Source: Arion vulgaris (taxonomy: Eukaryota > Mollusca > Gastropoda > Stylommatophora > Arionidae). From it: 64,000 bases of DNA. The stretch spans positions 46,719,306-46,783,305 of the forward strand of contig CM036755.1 in assembly GCA_020796225.1 (NCBI GenBank). Reading direction: 5' to 3'. A program made the position numbers and the translations under genes. The notes beneath the pieces are model-generated. The model was not told the origin of the DNA. It saw only the letters and a program-made list of their open reading frames with translations, and made no database searches. Below are positions 30,406 through 42,125 of the stretch, piece by piece. Within the stretch, counting starts at the first letter, position 1; every line of letters begins with the position of its first letter.

Positions 30406-31004
30406 ACAAACAAACTTCTTCTAGTTCTTTCTTTATCCTTCATGTTTTCCAATTCTTTCCATGTTTTACCGATCCTTTAAATATCAGTACCCAGTTGTCT
30501 TCTCTAGGTATGTCTAGGCTTCCCCTACTCCTCTTTCCCTGAGGCTTCCAAAACAGTGCCTGTCTTGCAATGCTTCCAGTTGGTTTTCTCAATATGTGTC
30601 CTATCAATCGTCTAGGTCTTCCTCTAGGGACTTGCGTGATAGTTCTTTTTGCTTTTGACAGGATTCTGCTATGCTATCTAACCATATTATTTTTAGTCTT
30701 CTTCTCGCCTTCCTTCCAGATGTTCTGTTATAGAAGACTCGGTATACAGTGGAGTTTGGTTATAGAAGACTCGGTATACAGTGGAGCTTGGTTATAGAAG
30801 ACTCGGTATACAGTGGAGTTTGGTTATAGAAGACTCGGTATACAGTGGAGTTTGGTTGTAGAAGACTCGGTATACAGTGGAGCTTGGTTATAGAAGACTC
30901 GGTATACAGTGGAGTTTGGTTGTAGAAGACTCGGTATACAGTGGAGTTTGGTTGTAGAAGACTCGGTATACAGTGGAGTTTGGTTGTATTCTTATTAAGT
31001 GGCT
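30406..31004 (-). mobile_element. LINE tail family B fragment with internal minisatellite
   Basis: GACAGGATTCTGCTATGC and CCAGATGTTCTGTTATAG precede the array; ATTCTTATTAAGTGGCTGG follows, as in the uninterrupted copy at 59918-59985. Confidence 0.83.
30727..30982. repeat. 32-bp minisatellite, exactly 8 copies, inside LINE B
   Basis: Unit GTTATAGAAGACTCGGTATA plus CAGTGGAGTTTG, with TTGTAG and AGCTTG variants. The single-copy form exists in LINE B at 59925-59957. Confidence 0.95.
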
Positions 31005-31005
31005 G

Positions 31006-31615
31006 GGGTTTCTCGGCTATGCGCATGGTAGGGTTGTTGCAGAGCGAAGTGGGGCATACAGGACAACTACTTCTAGTATGAGGATGGAGGTTGAGGCCGT
31101 TACTGCTGTCCTCCATTGGCTCTCTGGGACTTCATTTACTGGGGCCGTTGTTGTATCTGACTCTCAGTCAATGCTTCACAAGATCCAGAAGGGCAGGTTT
31201 CGGTATGAGTGGATGTCGTTTATAGAAGTTTCTAACCTCCAGAGGCTTACGTTGATATACTGCCCCGGGCATGCGGGTGTTTACGGTAATGAGAGAGTGG
31301 TCTTGCTTGCATCAACAGCATCGATTGTTTGGGAGTTGAAGATGGAAAAGGGATGTTCTTCGGTCTCTTCGCGACTGTCTGTTGGATGAGGACACTAAAA
31401 TCGATGTTGAATCGATCAAGCGATTTAGGCAGTTTGGAGTTACCGGTTGTGCAGGTCGAACTGGATGCCTGAAAGGCAGAGTGAGGGGTGTGTTTAATCA
31501 GCGAGCCACGGGAATCATCAGTATGCATACTGTTCGATATCTGTTCTTGAAGACTGAGCACCTATGGGTCTGCCCGGAGTGCAATGACGTCAGTGTAGTA
31601 ACCAATAACCAATAA
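31006..31615 (+). mobile_element. RNase H LINE 3' fragment
   Basis: Reads RTTTSSMRMEVEAVTAVLHW, VVSDSQSMLHKIQKG, IYCPGHAGVYGNERVVLLA and, after a frame shift, FRQFGVTG, GIISMHTVRYL and HLWVCPEC. RNase H with H...GN motif and a C-terminal finger; one frameshift near 31380. Confidence 0.88.
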
Positions 31616-31930
31616 GTGGCTGAAACCACTTTATTCTTTGTTTCTCAATATTCTTCAAATATATCATAGATATGTCTATCCATTAATAAATATATGTTGT
31701 CTCTCTCTATCTATTAATGTATCTATATATATCTATATGTATTCAAATCTTTCAATCTATCTTTATATCTATAATTATATGTATATATCATCATTCGCTT
31801 CTTTGTCTCAGCAGACAATAGGTCTTGCGTCACGTAATATGTTCTGCTAGATGCCGATCAGAAATAAAGAGCAGAATAGAGCAAGCGAAAACATCTTTCC
31901 TGAAAATCTTTCTTTCTCGAATCCTGTTTG
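31616..31930. repeat. AT-rich TATC/TCTA low-complexity sequence
   Basis: No gene seen. Confidence 0.6.
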
Positions 31931-32312
31931 CCTCACAGCGTCAGGTCAAGAAGAGATGTCAAAAACGGGCCCTTGTGTGCCCTTCGTAGATAGTGTCTTT
32001 CGTCGACTCTGTTATCTCTGAGGTTCATCTTTTGCGTGCCGGCCTTCTGCTTTGTACCCATTGTATCGGAGCAGCATTGCTATTTGAGGTGCACTGTCTG
32101 TTGGTAATCTGCTTACGTGGCCAAACCATTTAATTTGTTGTTTCTTGATGAAGTTTAGTACTGATGTTGTACCCACTTTTTACTGATGTCTTCATTTCTC
32201 AACCGGTCTCTTCTTGTTACACCCATCATTCTGCGTAAACACTTCATCTCTGTCGTGACTAGTTTTCTCTTATCATTTGTTGTCAGTGTCCATGTTTGGC
32301 ACTGCTAGCATA
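31931..32312 (-). mobile_element. LINE tail family E fragment
   Basis: GTCTTTCGTCGACTCTG, TGTTATCTCTGAGG, TTACGTGGCCAAACCATTT. In reverse this is a reverse-transcriptase C-terminal tail. Related copies lie at 27630 and 50365. Confidence 0.75.
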
Positions 32313-32820
32313 ATGTGGGGAGAACATGAAAATGAGACGTATTGTCTGTAACAAGTCCTTGTCAATCCCGATCAGAATGCGAGTTATTCAGTGCTACATA
32401 GAACCAATACTGGCATACGGATGACAGTCATGGACAATGAACACATAGATCGAAAAATCTCTGAGAGCCACAGAGATGTGGTTTTACAGAAAAATGATGA
32501 GAATCCCATGGACTGCTAAAATGACTAATGTTGAGGTATTGAATGAGGTCAAGACACAGAGAAAGCTTATCATCAATATAAGAAAAAGGTAGTCATCATT
32601 TTTCGGGCATGTGATGAGGAGAGGAGGTTTATAACACATCATGTGACAACCGGTAAAATCCATGGTAGACGAGACATAGGAAGACAGAGAGAGAAAATTA
32701 TGGATAGCCTGACTTCATGGCACGGTAAAGCGTCAACATCTGAGTTGATAGCAAACACCAACGACAGAGATTTGTGGAGATCCATGATCGCCTACGCCAG
32801 CTGGTACGGCACCTGATAAT
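32313..32820 (+). mobile_element. LINE tail family A fragment
   Basis: Decayed frames read IRMRVIQCYIEPIL, LRATEMWFYRKMMRIPWTAK, IEGRRDRGRQ-like and STSELIANTNDRDLWRSMIA. It is the sense copy of the sequence reversed at 53012 and ends GTACGGCACCTGATAA. Confidence 0.88.
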
Positions 32821-33130
32821 TATAAGTATGTTCTGCGCTGAATCACTAAGTCTCTTGTGATTGTAATGGCAAATTCTGGAGTGACAATCCTTACCACAGT
32901 TGCTGCAGGTGAAACTGGAGACTGGAGCTGATACATAGGATGTTCTCTCTGTGTGCCTCCATATGGTTCTTTCCTTTTTTGAGCCATCCTTCCCTGCCGC
33001 TTGCCATGGCTGCCTGTCTTTGGTCTACCTTTATCAATGTTCTTAGTAAATGCTGCATGCAGTTAGATGATGGCTTGCAAGTGGCAATGGATTACACAAT
33101 ATCCACCTGATGTATCCATCTATATATCTA
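32821..33130 (-). mobile_element. Possible LINE tail with C2H2-like end
   Basis: The minus strand shows a basic region (AMASGREGWLKKGK) and a degraded F.C..C..DCHSR-like string. Tentative. Confidence 0.35.
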
Positions 33131-33296
33131 TATGATTGATTGATTCATTCATTCATTCATTCATTCATTAATTGATTGATTGATGGATTGATGGATTGTT
33201 TTATTGATTGATTGATTAATTAATTGATTGATTGATTGACTGATTGATGGATTGTTTGATTGATTGATTGATTCATTGATTCATTGATTGATTGAT

Positions 33297-33317
<21 letters not shown>
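33131..33317. repeat. (TTGA)n tract
   Basis: Imperfect ATTGATTGATTCATTGATTG runs, continuous with the tail of the S1 copy that follows. Confidence 0.9.
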
Positions 33318-33336
<19 letters not shown>

Positions 33337-33396
33337 CCATCATTATTTCACTTCGGTGAGTAACCATGTGTGCTCCTCTCTCTCTCTCTCTCTCTT

Positions 33397-33432
<36 letters not shown>

Positions 33433-33828
33433 GATCCCACGTGTGCTCCGATTTCTTTCTTTCACAGGAAGATCTCAGCTGCAGTTCACGAATTCTGTAG
33501 CATCGACGAGGTTCTCTGATATAATTTTGAAGATGGTAAAGGCATTTTTGGTGGAATTTTATTTTTAAATCTTTTCTAATGTATTTTGCCCGGGAAGATG
33601 CTATCCAGTCTGCTCCTCACTATTTCGAACTGTCAATGGTTCTTTCCGACGCTCATATTGAACAGGGGATCTATGTTTTATCGTCCGTCTCCGAGTGCAC
33701 TAGAAATTCGATCTCACCTACACTGAGATCTGTGATCTCTAGAAAAATACTTAGATAACTCCAGGGAGCAAACCTGATACCTTTGGCACGAGAGACGAAC
33801 ACTTAACCTCTACGCCACAGAGACTCCT
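33318..33828 (-). mobile_element. SINE S1, full length, with a CT microsatellite
   Basis: TTTCACTTCGGTGAGTAACC to ACGCCACAGAGACTCC. A (CT)n tract at 33378-33430 interrupts the 3' region. Confidence 0.9.
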
Positions 33829-34866
33829 TACTTAAAATATAGCGATGCGCTATCTCCTTGACTATCCTACTATGGAGTATAGAATACTGATGAGCCGTGC
33901 ACGGCATACCTTCGAGTCAATGCTGACACACAACATCCTCTGCACTTGGAAATAAAGAGACAAAAGGAAATAGGTTAAAAGAGGAAAATCTTGGATGGGT
34001 CAGGCCGAGGACTGTATTGAACAGGTGTGTACACTTGAAGACATTGATCCCGGTGAAGAATGGATACCAGTGCCAAGAGGAATCGCTACATCCTTTTCTG
34101 TATGCATCGAACTTGATAAAGAATGCAGGCAACACAACCCACTTGTTGTGGAGGCAGAGGTTCAGGCATTAATTTCTGAGAACGCATCTGAGCATGATGT
34201 AATCATTTATACGGATGGTTCGGTGATTCGACATGTGCGGAGCTCGTGGGCTTTCACTGCTCAGGTCGGAGGTGATTTTGTGAAGGAAGACAGTGGTGGT
34301 TTTGCCGTGACTACGAGCAGTCTCACTATGGAAATCATGGCGGTTACCAAAGCGATGATTTGGCTAGAATCACAGACTTTTATCCATGCATGTTTTCTCA
34401 GTGACTCAATGAGTATGCTCAGGAAGATTGAAACAGGATGGGCTAGGAGACATTGGATAGAATCGCTGGGGAGGTCTAAGCTGACAAAGATCAGTTTTAT
34501 TTGTGTGCCAGGGCATGCAGGTGTAAGGGGAATGAACGTGCGGATAGGCTTGCTTGTATGGCTGCTGTCCAAAGAGGACGAGCAATGGACCAGGCTGATA
34601 TTATAAATTCCTTAAGGGAGAGAGGCGTGTACATGATTCACGTAATAGCGGTGAATCCACAACACTAACCAGACTGCAAGAACTCAAAGTTAAGTGTGGT
34701 GTAGCTCGACAAGAACGCTATGATGGCAGACAAAGAAGAATTGTAAACCAACAAAGAACCGGTGTCGTTAGTCACCACACGCTGATGGACATACTGAGGG
34801 AGCGATCGGAGCACTTATGGACTAATTTGTTCGACGTGCAGTGATGGTGATCCGACGACTAAACTA
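33829..34866 (+). mobile_element. RNase H LINE 3' fragment, best preserved copy
   Basis: A frame of about 200 codons reads DVIIYTDGSVIRHVRSSWAF, TTSSLTMEIMAVTKAMIWLE, FLSDSMSMLRKIETG and ICVPGHAGVRG before a frameshift near 34535. The conserved D(GS), E, D and H of RNase H are present. The C-terminal part (VARQERY, RRIVNQQRTGVVSHHTL) follows in another frame. Not a host gene. 33829-33975 is unassigned. Confidence 0.88.
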
Positions 34867-34992
34867 AATCTTATATATACATACAAGACTACTACAAGGA
34901 AGTAAATAGTGGAAGAGAAGAAGATATATATATATATACATACAAGACTACTACAAGGAAGTAAATAGTGGAAGAGAAGAAGAAGATATATG
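34867..34992. repeat. Duplicated 60-bp spacer between inverted LINE copies
   Basis: CATACAAGACTACTACAAGG and AAGTAAATAGTGGAAGAG occur twice with TATATA runs. Confidence 0.88.
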
Positions 34993-35735
34993 GTTCAGTT
35001 TGGTTTAGTCGTCGGATCTACAGATCATTCTCACCGTGCATCAAACCAAATAGTCCATAAGTACTCTGATCTTCTCCTCAGTATGTCTCGCAACGAGTAC
35101 GAACTAATGACACTTGTTCTTTGTGGGTTTACTATTTTTCTTTGTCTACCAATATAATAACACCAATAACAGCACACCTAAAAAAGATTGAGTACTAGAG
35201 CTAAGGGAAGATCAAGAAAAATATAAATAGACAATATCAAGACCACATTACATAAACACGGATACAACACAACAAGGGCGACTCATCTAGCCCTAGAATG
35301 CAAATTAAAGCTCCCATCCCTGCGCTTAACGACAAGAGTGGACAACCAACTCCATCTTCCAACTGAGAATAGACAATAGAACAATATAGTGCTCTTGTCT
35401 AGCTACACCAAATTTGACTTGGTATTTTTGCAGTGTTGTTTAGGTTGTAGATTCACCACTATGACTTTAATCATGTACATGTCCTCTCTTCCTTAGGGAA
35501 TTCAGAATATCAGCCTGGTCCAATTCTCGCCTACGTTTTACTGGTTTTTTTTAATGTGAGCCAATAAAACATATGAAGACAAAGAAAATAAGTAGAAGAG
35601 AACGTTTGGCTTATTTAGTAATACAAATGATATTAGATAACGACAATCATCATATTATGTTCGAACAATAATAAGTATTGGCCTTGTTATCTGTAAGATA
35701 TCAGTTCAAATCTTGGTCATGTTTTGCTTGTCCAG
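34993..35735 (-). mobile_element. Inverted RNase H LINE copy, split by a LINE E insertion
   Basis: 34993-35153 and 35395-35525 are reverse complements of 34860-34700 and 34700-34590. Between them, 35160-35390 is a LINE E piece (AGCTAAGGGAAGATCAAG, AAGCTCCCATCCCTGCGC) flanked on both sides by CAATATA, a likely target duplication. 35526-35735 is unassigned. Confidence 0.78.
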
Positions 35736-36404
35736 ATAAGCGGTTCTCAACCTTTACATTACCGCGGACTCTCTTTTAAATACATTTTGTTTCCTTGGAT
35801 TCACAAAGTTTCTATATATGAAAATCATCTAGCGATGGAGTTATTGTTACATCACACCAACTGCCCGAGTAGTTACTGGGATCCAAATTTGGGGCGTAAA
35901 GAATAGAACCACTGTTACCTGCCATGCATGTCGTAAGAGGCGACTAAGGAGATTGGGCTGAAATCGGATGCATGTGTCCTAAACGTGTAGAAGTATATGC
36001 GTTTAGGCGCCTACCAAACCAATATGCAACGTACACACGCTCTTGGAAAAGATCAAACATATCACAAAGAGTGATTAGAATTGGTCGTAAAGAACGAACG
36101 CAAAGATGAAGACCACACCAACAGTCAAGCTGGTTCCAATGTTCTCAGACTGCGGGAAACTTCAAATGATGTTTTATTTTGTCCTCTCAGACATTTAGAC
36201 TCTTGACTTATCCGGAAGCATTGATTTGCTTCTGAGCGCAACGAAACTAGTTTACCCATTTTTTAAAACATGTTTTTAAAATGTATTTTTCTGTTTGAAA
36301 TGTCAAAGATCATAATATTTCTTCAAGCGCTTAAGGACTCCCTGAAGTACCTGACGGACCCCTTGTGGTCAGTAGAGCCCAGTTTGGGAAACGCTGGACT
36401 AGAT
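35736..36404. mobile_element. hAT-like element E, copy 2, interrupted
   Basis: CGGTTCTCAACCTTTACATT to CCCAGTTTGGGAAACGCTGG. It aligns with 27064-27447 once the retroposon at 35860-36109 is removed. Confidence 0.85.
35860..36109 (+). mobile_element. GAA-tailed retroposon (ACGACC type) with target duplication
   Basis: Begins TGCCCGAGTAGTTACTGGG, core CATGCATGTCGTAAGAGGCG, ends GTCGTAAAGAACGAACGC then AAAGATGAAGAC. CACACCAAC occurs immediately before and after, and only once in the empty-site copy at 27180, so it is a 9-bp target-site duplication. Confidence 0.9.
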
Positions 36405-36732
36405 AACAACAATATTAATGTATGTTACAAACATAACATGATTTGATACGCTAAGTATTAATATATTACAAATTTTCGTCAGATTATCGACAACTACTAA
36501 TACTTACATATTAATGAATCAACTGTTTATTTCTTAAGTGAAGTTCTGTGCCTGGGAGGGTTGCAATTATTTGAAATATGTCATTAATAAGACTTTCAAT
36601 TTGTGTTCTCTTTGTGTGGATGTTATATAATTTGTTATTTGTAAGTATACTTTTTTTTTTACACTGTTTGTGAATTGTATTCTTCTTCTTGTCGAAATAT
36701 ATAATTAGAAGGGACAGATTAGAACATTTAGT
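36405..36732. other. AT-rich sequence, nothing recognised
   Basis: No gene or repeat family seen. Confidence 0.5.
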
Positions 36733-39700
36733 TACAGCAGAGGCACAATACAGGGGAAGAGAGATAGAGGGAGACAAAGGGACACAATACAGGGAAGAGA
36801 GATAGAGGAGACAAAAGGGACACAATACAGGGAAGAGAGATGAGGGAGACAAAGGGGACACAATACAGGGGAAGAGAGATGAGGGAGACAAAGAGAACAC
36901 AATACAGGGAAGAGAGATAGAGGGAGACAAAGAGGACACAATACAGGGAAGAGAGATGAGGGAGACAAAGAGGACACAATACAGGGAAGAGAGATGAGGG
37001 AGACAAAGGAACACAATACAGGGGAAGAGAGATAGAGGGAGACAAAGGGACACAATACAGGGAAGAGAGATAGAGGAGACAAAGAGAACACAATACAGGG
37101 AAGAGAGATAGAGGAGACAAAGAGAACACAATACAGGGAAGAGAGATAGAGGAGACAAAGAGGCACAATACAGGGAAGAGAGATAGAGGTAGACAAAGGG
37201 GACACAATACAGGGGAAGAGAGATAGAGGTAGACAAAGAGAACACAATACAGGGAAAGAGATAGAGGGAGACAAAGAAGGCACAATACAGGGAAGAGAGA
37301 TAGAGGAGACAAAGAGGACACAATACAGGGAAGAGAGATGAGGGAGACAAAGGGGACACAATACAGGGAAGAGAGATAGAGGGAGACAAAGAGAACACAA
37401 TACAGGGAAGAGAGATAGAGGGAGACAAAGAGAACACAATACAGGGAAGAGAGATAGAGGGAGACAAAGAGGCACAATACAGGGAAGAGAGATAGAGGAG
37501 ACAAAGGGGACACAATACAGGGAAGAGAGATGAGGGAGACAAAGAGACACAATACAGGGAAGAGAGATAGAGGAGACAAAGAGGACACAATACAGGGAAG
37601 AGAGATGAGGGAGACAAAGGGGACACAATACAGGGAAGAGAGATAGAGGAGACAAAGGGGACACAATACAGGGAAGAGAGATAGAGGAGACAAAGAGAAC
37701 ACAATACAGGGGAAGAGAGATAGAGGGAGACAAAGGGGACACAATACAGGGAAGAGAGATAGAGGAGACAAAGAGGACACAATACAGGGAAGAGAGATAG
37801 AGGGAGACAAAGGGGACACAATACAGGGAAGAGAGATAGAGGGAGACAAAGAGAACACAATACAGGGGAAGAGAGATAGAGGAGACAAAGGGGACACAAT
37901 ACAGGGGAAGAGAGATAGAGGGAGACAAAGAGGTCACAATACAGAGGAAGAGAGATAGAGGAGACAAAGAGAACACAATACAGGGAAGAGAGATAGAGGG
38001 AGACAAAGGGGACACAATACAGGGGAAGAGAGATGAGGGAGACAAAGAGAACACAATACAGGGGAAGAGAGATGAGGGAGACAAAGGGACACAATACAGG
38101 GAAGAGAGATAGAGGGAGACAAAGAGGACACAATACAGGGAAGAGAGATAGAGGGAGACAAAGAGGACACAATACAGGGAAGAGAGAAGAGGGAGACAAA
38201 GGGAACACAATACAGGGAAGAGAGATAGAGGGAGACAAAGGGGACACAATACAGGGAAGAGAGATAGAGGGAGACAAAGAGAACACAATACATGGGAAGA
38301 GAGATAGAGGGAGACAAAGAAGGCACAATACAGGGGAAGAGAGATAGAGGAGACAAAGAGGCACAATACAGGGAAGAGAGATAGAGGTAGACAAAGGGGA
38401 CACAATACAGGGGAAGAGAGATAGAGGTAGACAAAGAGAACACAATACAGGGAAGAGAGATAGAGGGAGACAAAAAAGGCACAATACAGGGAAGAGAGAT
38501 AGAGGGAGACAAAGAGGACACAATACAGGGGAAGAGAGATAGAGGGAGACAAAGGGACACAATACAGGGGAAGAGAGATAGAGGGAGACAAAAAGAACAC
38601 AATACAGGGAAGAGAGATAGAGGGAGACAAAGAGAACACAATACAGGGAAGAGAGATAGAGGAGACAAAGAGGCACAATACAGGGAAGAGAGATAGAGGG
38701 AGACAAAGGGGACACAATACAGGGAAGAGAGAAGAGGAGACAAAGAGGACACAATACAGGGAAGAGAGATAGAGGAGACAAAGAGGACACAATACAGGGA
38801 AGAGAGATAGAGGAGACAAGGGGACACAATACAGGGAAGAGAGATAGAGGGAGACAAAGGGGACACAATACAGGGAAGAGAGATAGAGGAGACAAAGAGA
38901 ACACAATACAGGGAAGAGAGATAGAGGGAGACAAAGAGGACACAATACAGGGAAGAGAGATAGAGGGAGACAAAGAGGACACAATACAGGGAAGAGAGAT
39001 AGAGGGAGACAAAGAGGACACAATACAGGGAAGAGAGATAGAGGGAGACAAAGAGGACACAATACAGAGGAAGAGAGATAGAGGGAGACAAAGAGGCACA
39101 ATACAGGGAAGAGAGATAGAGGGAGACAAAGGGGACACAATACAGGGAAGAGAGATAGAGGGAGACAAAGAGGACACAATACAGGGGAAGAGAGATAGAG
39201 GTAGACAAAGAGGACACAATACAGGGAAGAGAGATAGAGGAGACAAAGGGGACACAATACAGGGAAGAGAGATAGAGGGAGACAAAGAGGACACAATACA
39301 GGGAAGAGAGATAGAGGAGACAAAGAGGACACAATACAGGGAAGAGAGATAGAGGAGACAAAGAGGACACAATACAGGGAAGAGAGATAGAGGGAGACAA
39401 AGAGGCACAATACAGGAAGAGAGATAGAGGAGACAAAGGGGACACAATACAGGGAAGAGAGATAGAGGGAGACAAAGAGGACACAATACAGGGGAAGAGA
39501 GATAGAGGTAGACAAAGATGACACAATACAGGGAAGAGAGATAGAGGAGACAAAGGGACACAATACAGGGAAGAGAGATAGAGGGAGACAAAGGGGACAC
39601 AATACAGGGAAGAGAGATAGAGGGAGACAAAGAGGACACAATACAGGGAAGAGAGATAGAGGGAGACAAAGGGGACACAATACAGGGAAGAGAGATAGAG

Positions 39701-40063
39701 GGAGACAAAGAGGCACAATACAGGGAAGAGAGATAGAGGAGATAAAGAGGACACAATACAGGGAAGAGAGATAGAGGAGACAAAGAGGACACAATACAGG
39801 GAAGAGAGATAGAGGAGACAAAGGGGACACAATACAGGGAAGAGAGATAGAGGAGACAAAGGGGACACAATACAGGGGAAGAGAGATAGAGGGAGACAAA
39901 GGGACACAATACAGGGAAGAGAGATAGAGGAGACAAAGGGACACAATACAGGGAAGAGAGATAGAGGAGACAAAGAGGACACAATACAGGGGAAGAGAGA
40001 TAGAGGGAGACAAAGGGGACACAATACAGGGGAAGAGAGATGAGGGAGACAAAGGAACACAAT
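36733..40063. repeat. Purine-rich minisatellite of about 39 bp, over 80 copies
   Basis: Unit GGGAAGAGAGATAGAGGGAG then ACAAAGAGGACACAATACA, with indels giving 36-41 bp. The purine-rich strand is plus. Frames of up to 1183 codons on the minus strand (LSLFPVLCPLC-like) arise because the unit lacks stops in reverse; no start context, composition or splice context supports a protein. Confidence 0.97.
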
Positions 40064-40192
40064 TCTGGACGGCTTGAAATCGAGTTTCTGTAATGGTTCG
40101 GTGACGGAGTTGATGTATTGTACCAGAGACAGACAGATGTGGAGAGACATGATCGCCGATGCCAACCGGCTTGGCACTTGAATGAATGAATA
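40064..40192 (+). mobile_element. LINE A end scrap
   Basis: GATGTGGAGAGACATGATCG and GCCAACCGGCTTGGCACTTG match the end of LINE A (ATCGCCTACGCCAGCTGG). Confidence 0.6.
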
Positions 40193-40458
40193 CTTCTTCT
40201 TCTTATTGGAACGCTCTATAACGGCCACCTGTTAAACCACTCTTTGTGATTTGTATGTGATCTGAACCTAAGAGAGATTGCACGTTGTGCCAGTTATGCA
40301 CTTAAAAGTAGGCCAGCACATCCGATTTCTGCCACACTTTTTTTTTTACTAGGGTAGCTTCACTAGGCCCCTACCTTAGTTGCCTCTTACGACATGCCTT
40401 GTAGGTTGCAGTGTTACTATCCTTTGCTCCCCGTGAGAGCCCCGACAACATACAGTCG
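40193..40458 (-). mobile_element. GAA-tailed retroposon
   Basis: TTCTTATTGGAACGCTC, TTGCCTCTTACGACATGCC, AGAGCCCCGACAACATAC. Confidence 0.9.
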
Positions 40459-40750
40459 AGAATTGTATAATATGTGTTGCTCAGTTGTAAGTAGGGCCCT
40501 CATAGAGTGTGGTCGCAAAAAGAATTGTCATTTAAGCTAATCAATGATATCTGCTAGATTTTGCAAGAGCTGGGATTGAAAATTGGAGTGACCAGAAAAA
40601 AAAAACACAACAGGTATATGAGTAGGCTCATCAATCAACATCAAAGTGGTACGGTTAGTCGATGGAAGCTGTTGAAGATATTGCGAAGGAGATCAGAGCC
40701 GGAGCACATATGGCCATGTTCGGAGCGAAATGAAGAAATTCCAAATTGAA
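40459..40750 (+). mobile_element. RNase H LINE C-terminal finger scrap
   Basis: From about 40556 reads LQELGLKIGVTRKKKHNRYM, RLINQHQSGTVSRWKLL and HIWPCSER, matching the family's C terminus. Confidence 0.75.
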
Positions 40751-41494
40751 ATTGTAACTGAAACTGCAAATGAAGTAAGACAGAGTAGTATGATCTACGG
40801 GGCAGGTTGCTGGGTTAATCGCACAATCAACGTTCCACACCTGTGGAAATAAATTGAACTGTTTACCTATTGTACACTTGATGTCAAGAAATATAAAGTG
40901 CCAGATACTACTTATCCTAAGCTCTGACATTTTTTTTTTTTTTAATAAATAAGAAGTTAAAAAAAATTGAAGATCATTTTTCCATAACTAAAAGTTGGAA
41001 AAAAAAAATGTTTTTATTTCTTTGCTTTTGTTCTTAACAACCAAGTTCATGACTCTTTGCTATCTGTCTGGTTTGCGTCAAGAACGAGAGTCCGTTGACC
41101 CGTTCGTTCCCTAAAGCATATAAGACAGGCACATTTGAATTTCGATGAAAGTGGTTGCATGTTGTTCAACAGGACACAAATGTGTACAGATGGATAACAG
41201 TAAGATTTTTAACACATGAACAACTTCACTTGAAAGTGCCACATCTGGAGTTATAATATTGCATGGTATCCGATCTGGTTAGTCATAGAGAGGCTGTAAG
41301 AGCTAAATCATGCCAAACAGAAATAACTGATAAAGAGAACGCAAATGAAAACGAAAGGAATATTGTTGACATATACAACAACATCATTCTCTGGATAAGA
41401 TCAAAATGGAGGGCATGAAGCCGGGCATGAAACTGGAAATGGTGCAGGGCATGTAGCCGGGCATTATATCGAATAGACCAAGAAGAATGTTGGT
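40751..41494. other. Intergenic, nothing recognised
   Basis: Some poly-A/T runs (40930-41010). No coding or repeat family signal. Confidence 0.5.
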
Positions 41495-41722
41495 GCAGTA
41501 TATCGTAGACTAGTTTAGTCTGACTGTAGAACACGTCATGCAGTATATCGTAGACTAGTTTAGTCTGACTGTAAAACACGTCATGCAGTATATCGTAGAC
41601 TAGTTTAGTCTGACTGTAGAACACGTCATGCAGTATATCGTAGACTAGTTTAGTCTGACTGTAGAACACGTCATGCAGTATATCGTAGACTAGTTTAGTC
41701 TGACTGTAGAACACGTCATGCA
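41495..41722. repeat. 45-bp tandem array, 5 copies
   Basis: Unit GCAGTATATCGTAGACTAG then TTTAGTCTGACTGTAG and AACACGTCAT. ACTAGTTTAGT inside is partly palindromic. Confidence 0.95.
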
Positions 41723-42125
41723 TCTCACATAAGACAAGAAATCATTCAGAGGCAAGATGCGACAAGGACAAGTTAGATGATGATGACGATGATAATGATG
41801 ATGAGTAAGTAGTAAAGAACCCGTTTTCATACCTTGTGGTATATTGGGATGAAGGTAAAGGAACATTTTTTTTAAACCAGATACACACGATAGGTGATAT
41901 GGTCGATATACCGTCTACTGCCTTTACTTGCTCACAGCCATCTGTTGTCATAGTCCGTTCATATCAAGTGGAAATTCCCAATAATCAGACTAGTCACGTG
42001 ACGTGACTCTTGCATTCCTTTATTGTTAAATAAAGACGAGATTTATTTTTCTAAACAACACAACATGCAGAAAAACGGTTATATTATGTCACAAATTAAG
42101 TTTAACACTTAGGAATATCAGGTTC
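41723..42125. other. Intergenic, GATGAT microsatellite only
   Basis: Short (GAT)n near 41778-41803. Nothing else. Confidence 0.5.

Noticed and set aside
33995..34606. Host ribonuclease H gene (203 codons)
   Set aside because: Frameshifted copy of a repeated LINE 3' end; the same protein appears at 4547, 31006, 59265 and 62545.
36511..40228. Very long minus-strand open frames (up to 1183 codons) of Leu/Ser/Pro/Cys-rich repeats
   Set aside because: They exist in three overlapping frames and follow from an indel-rich purine array without stops in reverse. No splice sites, signal or domain support a protein.
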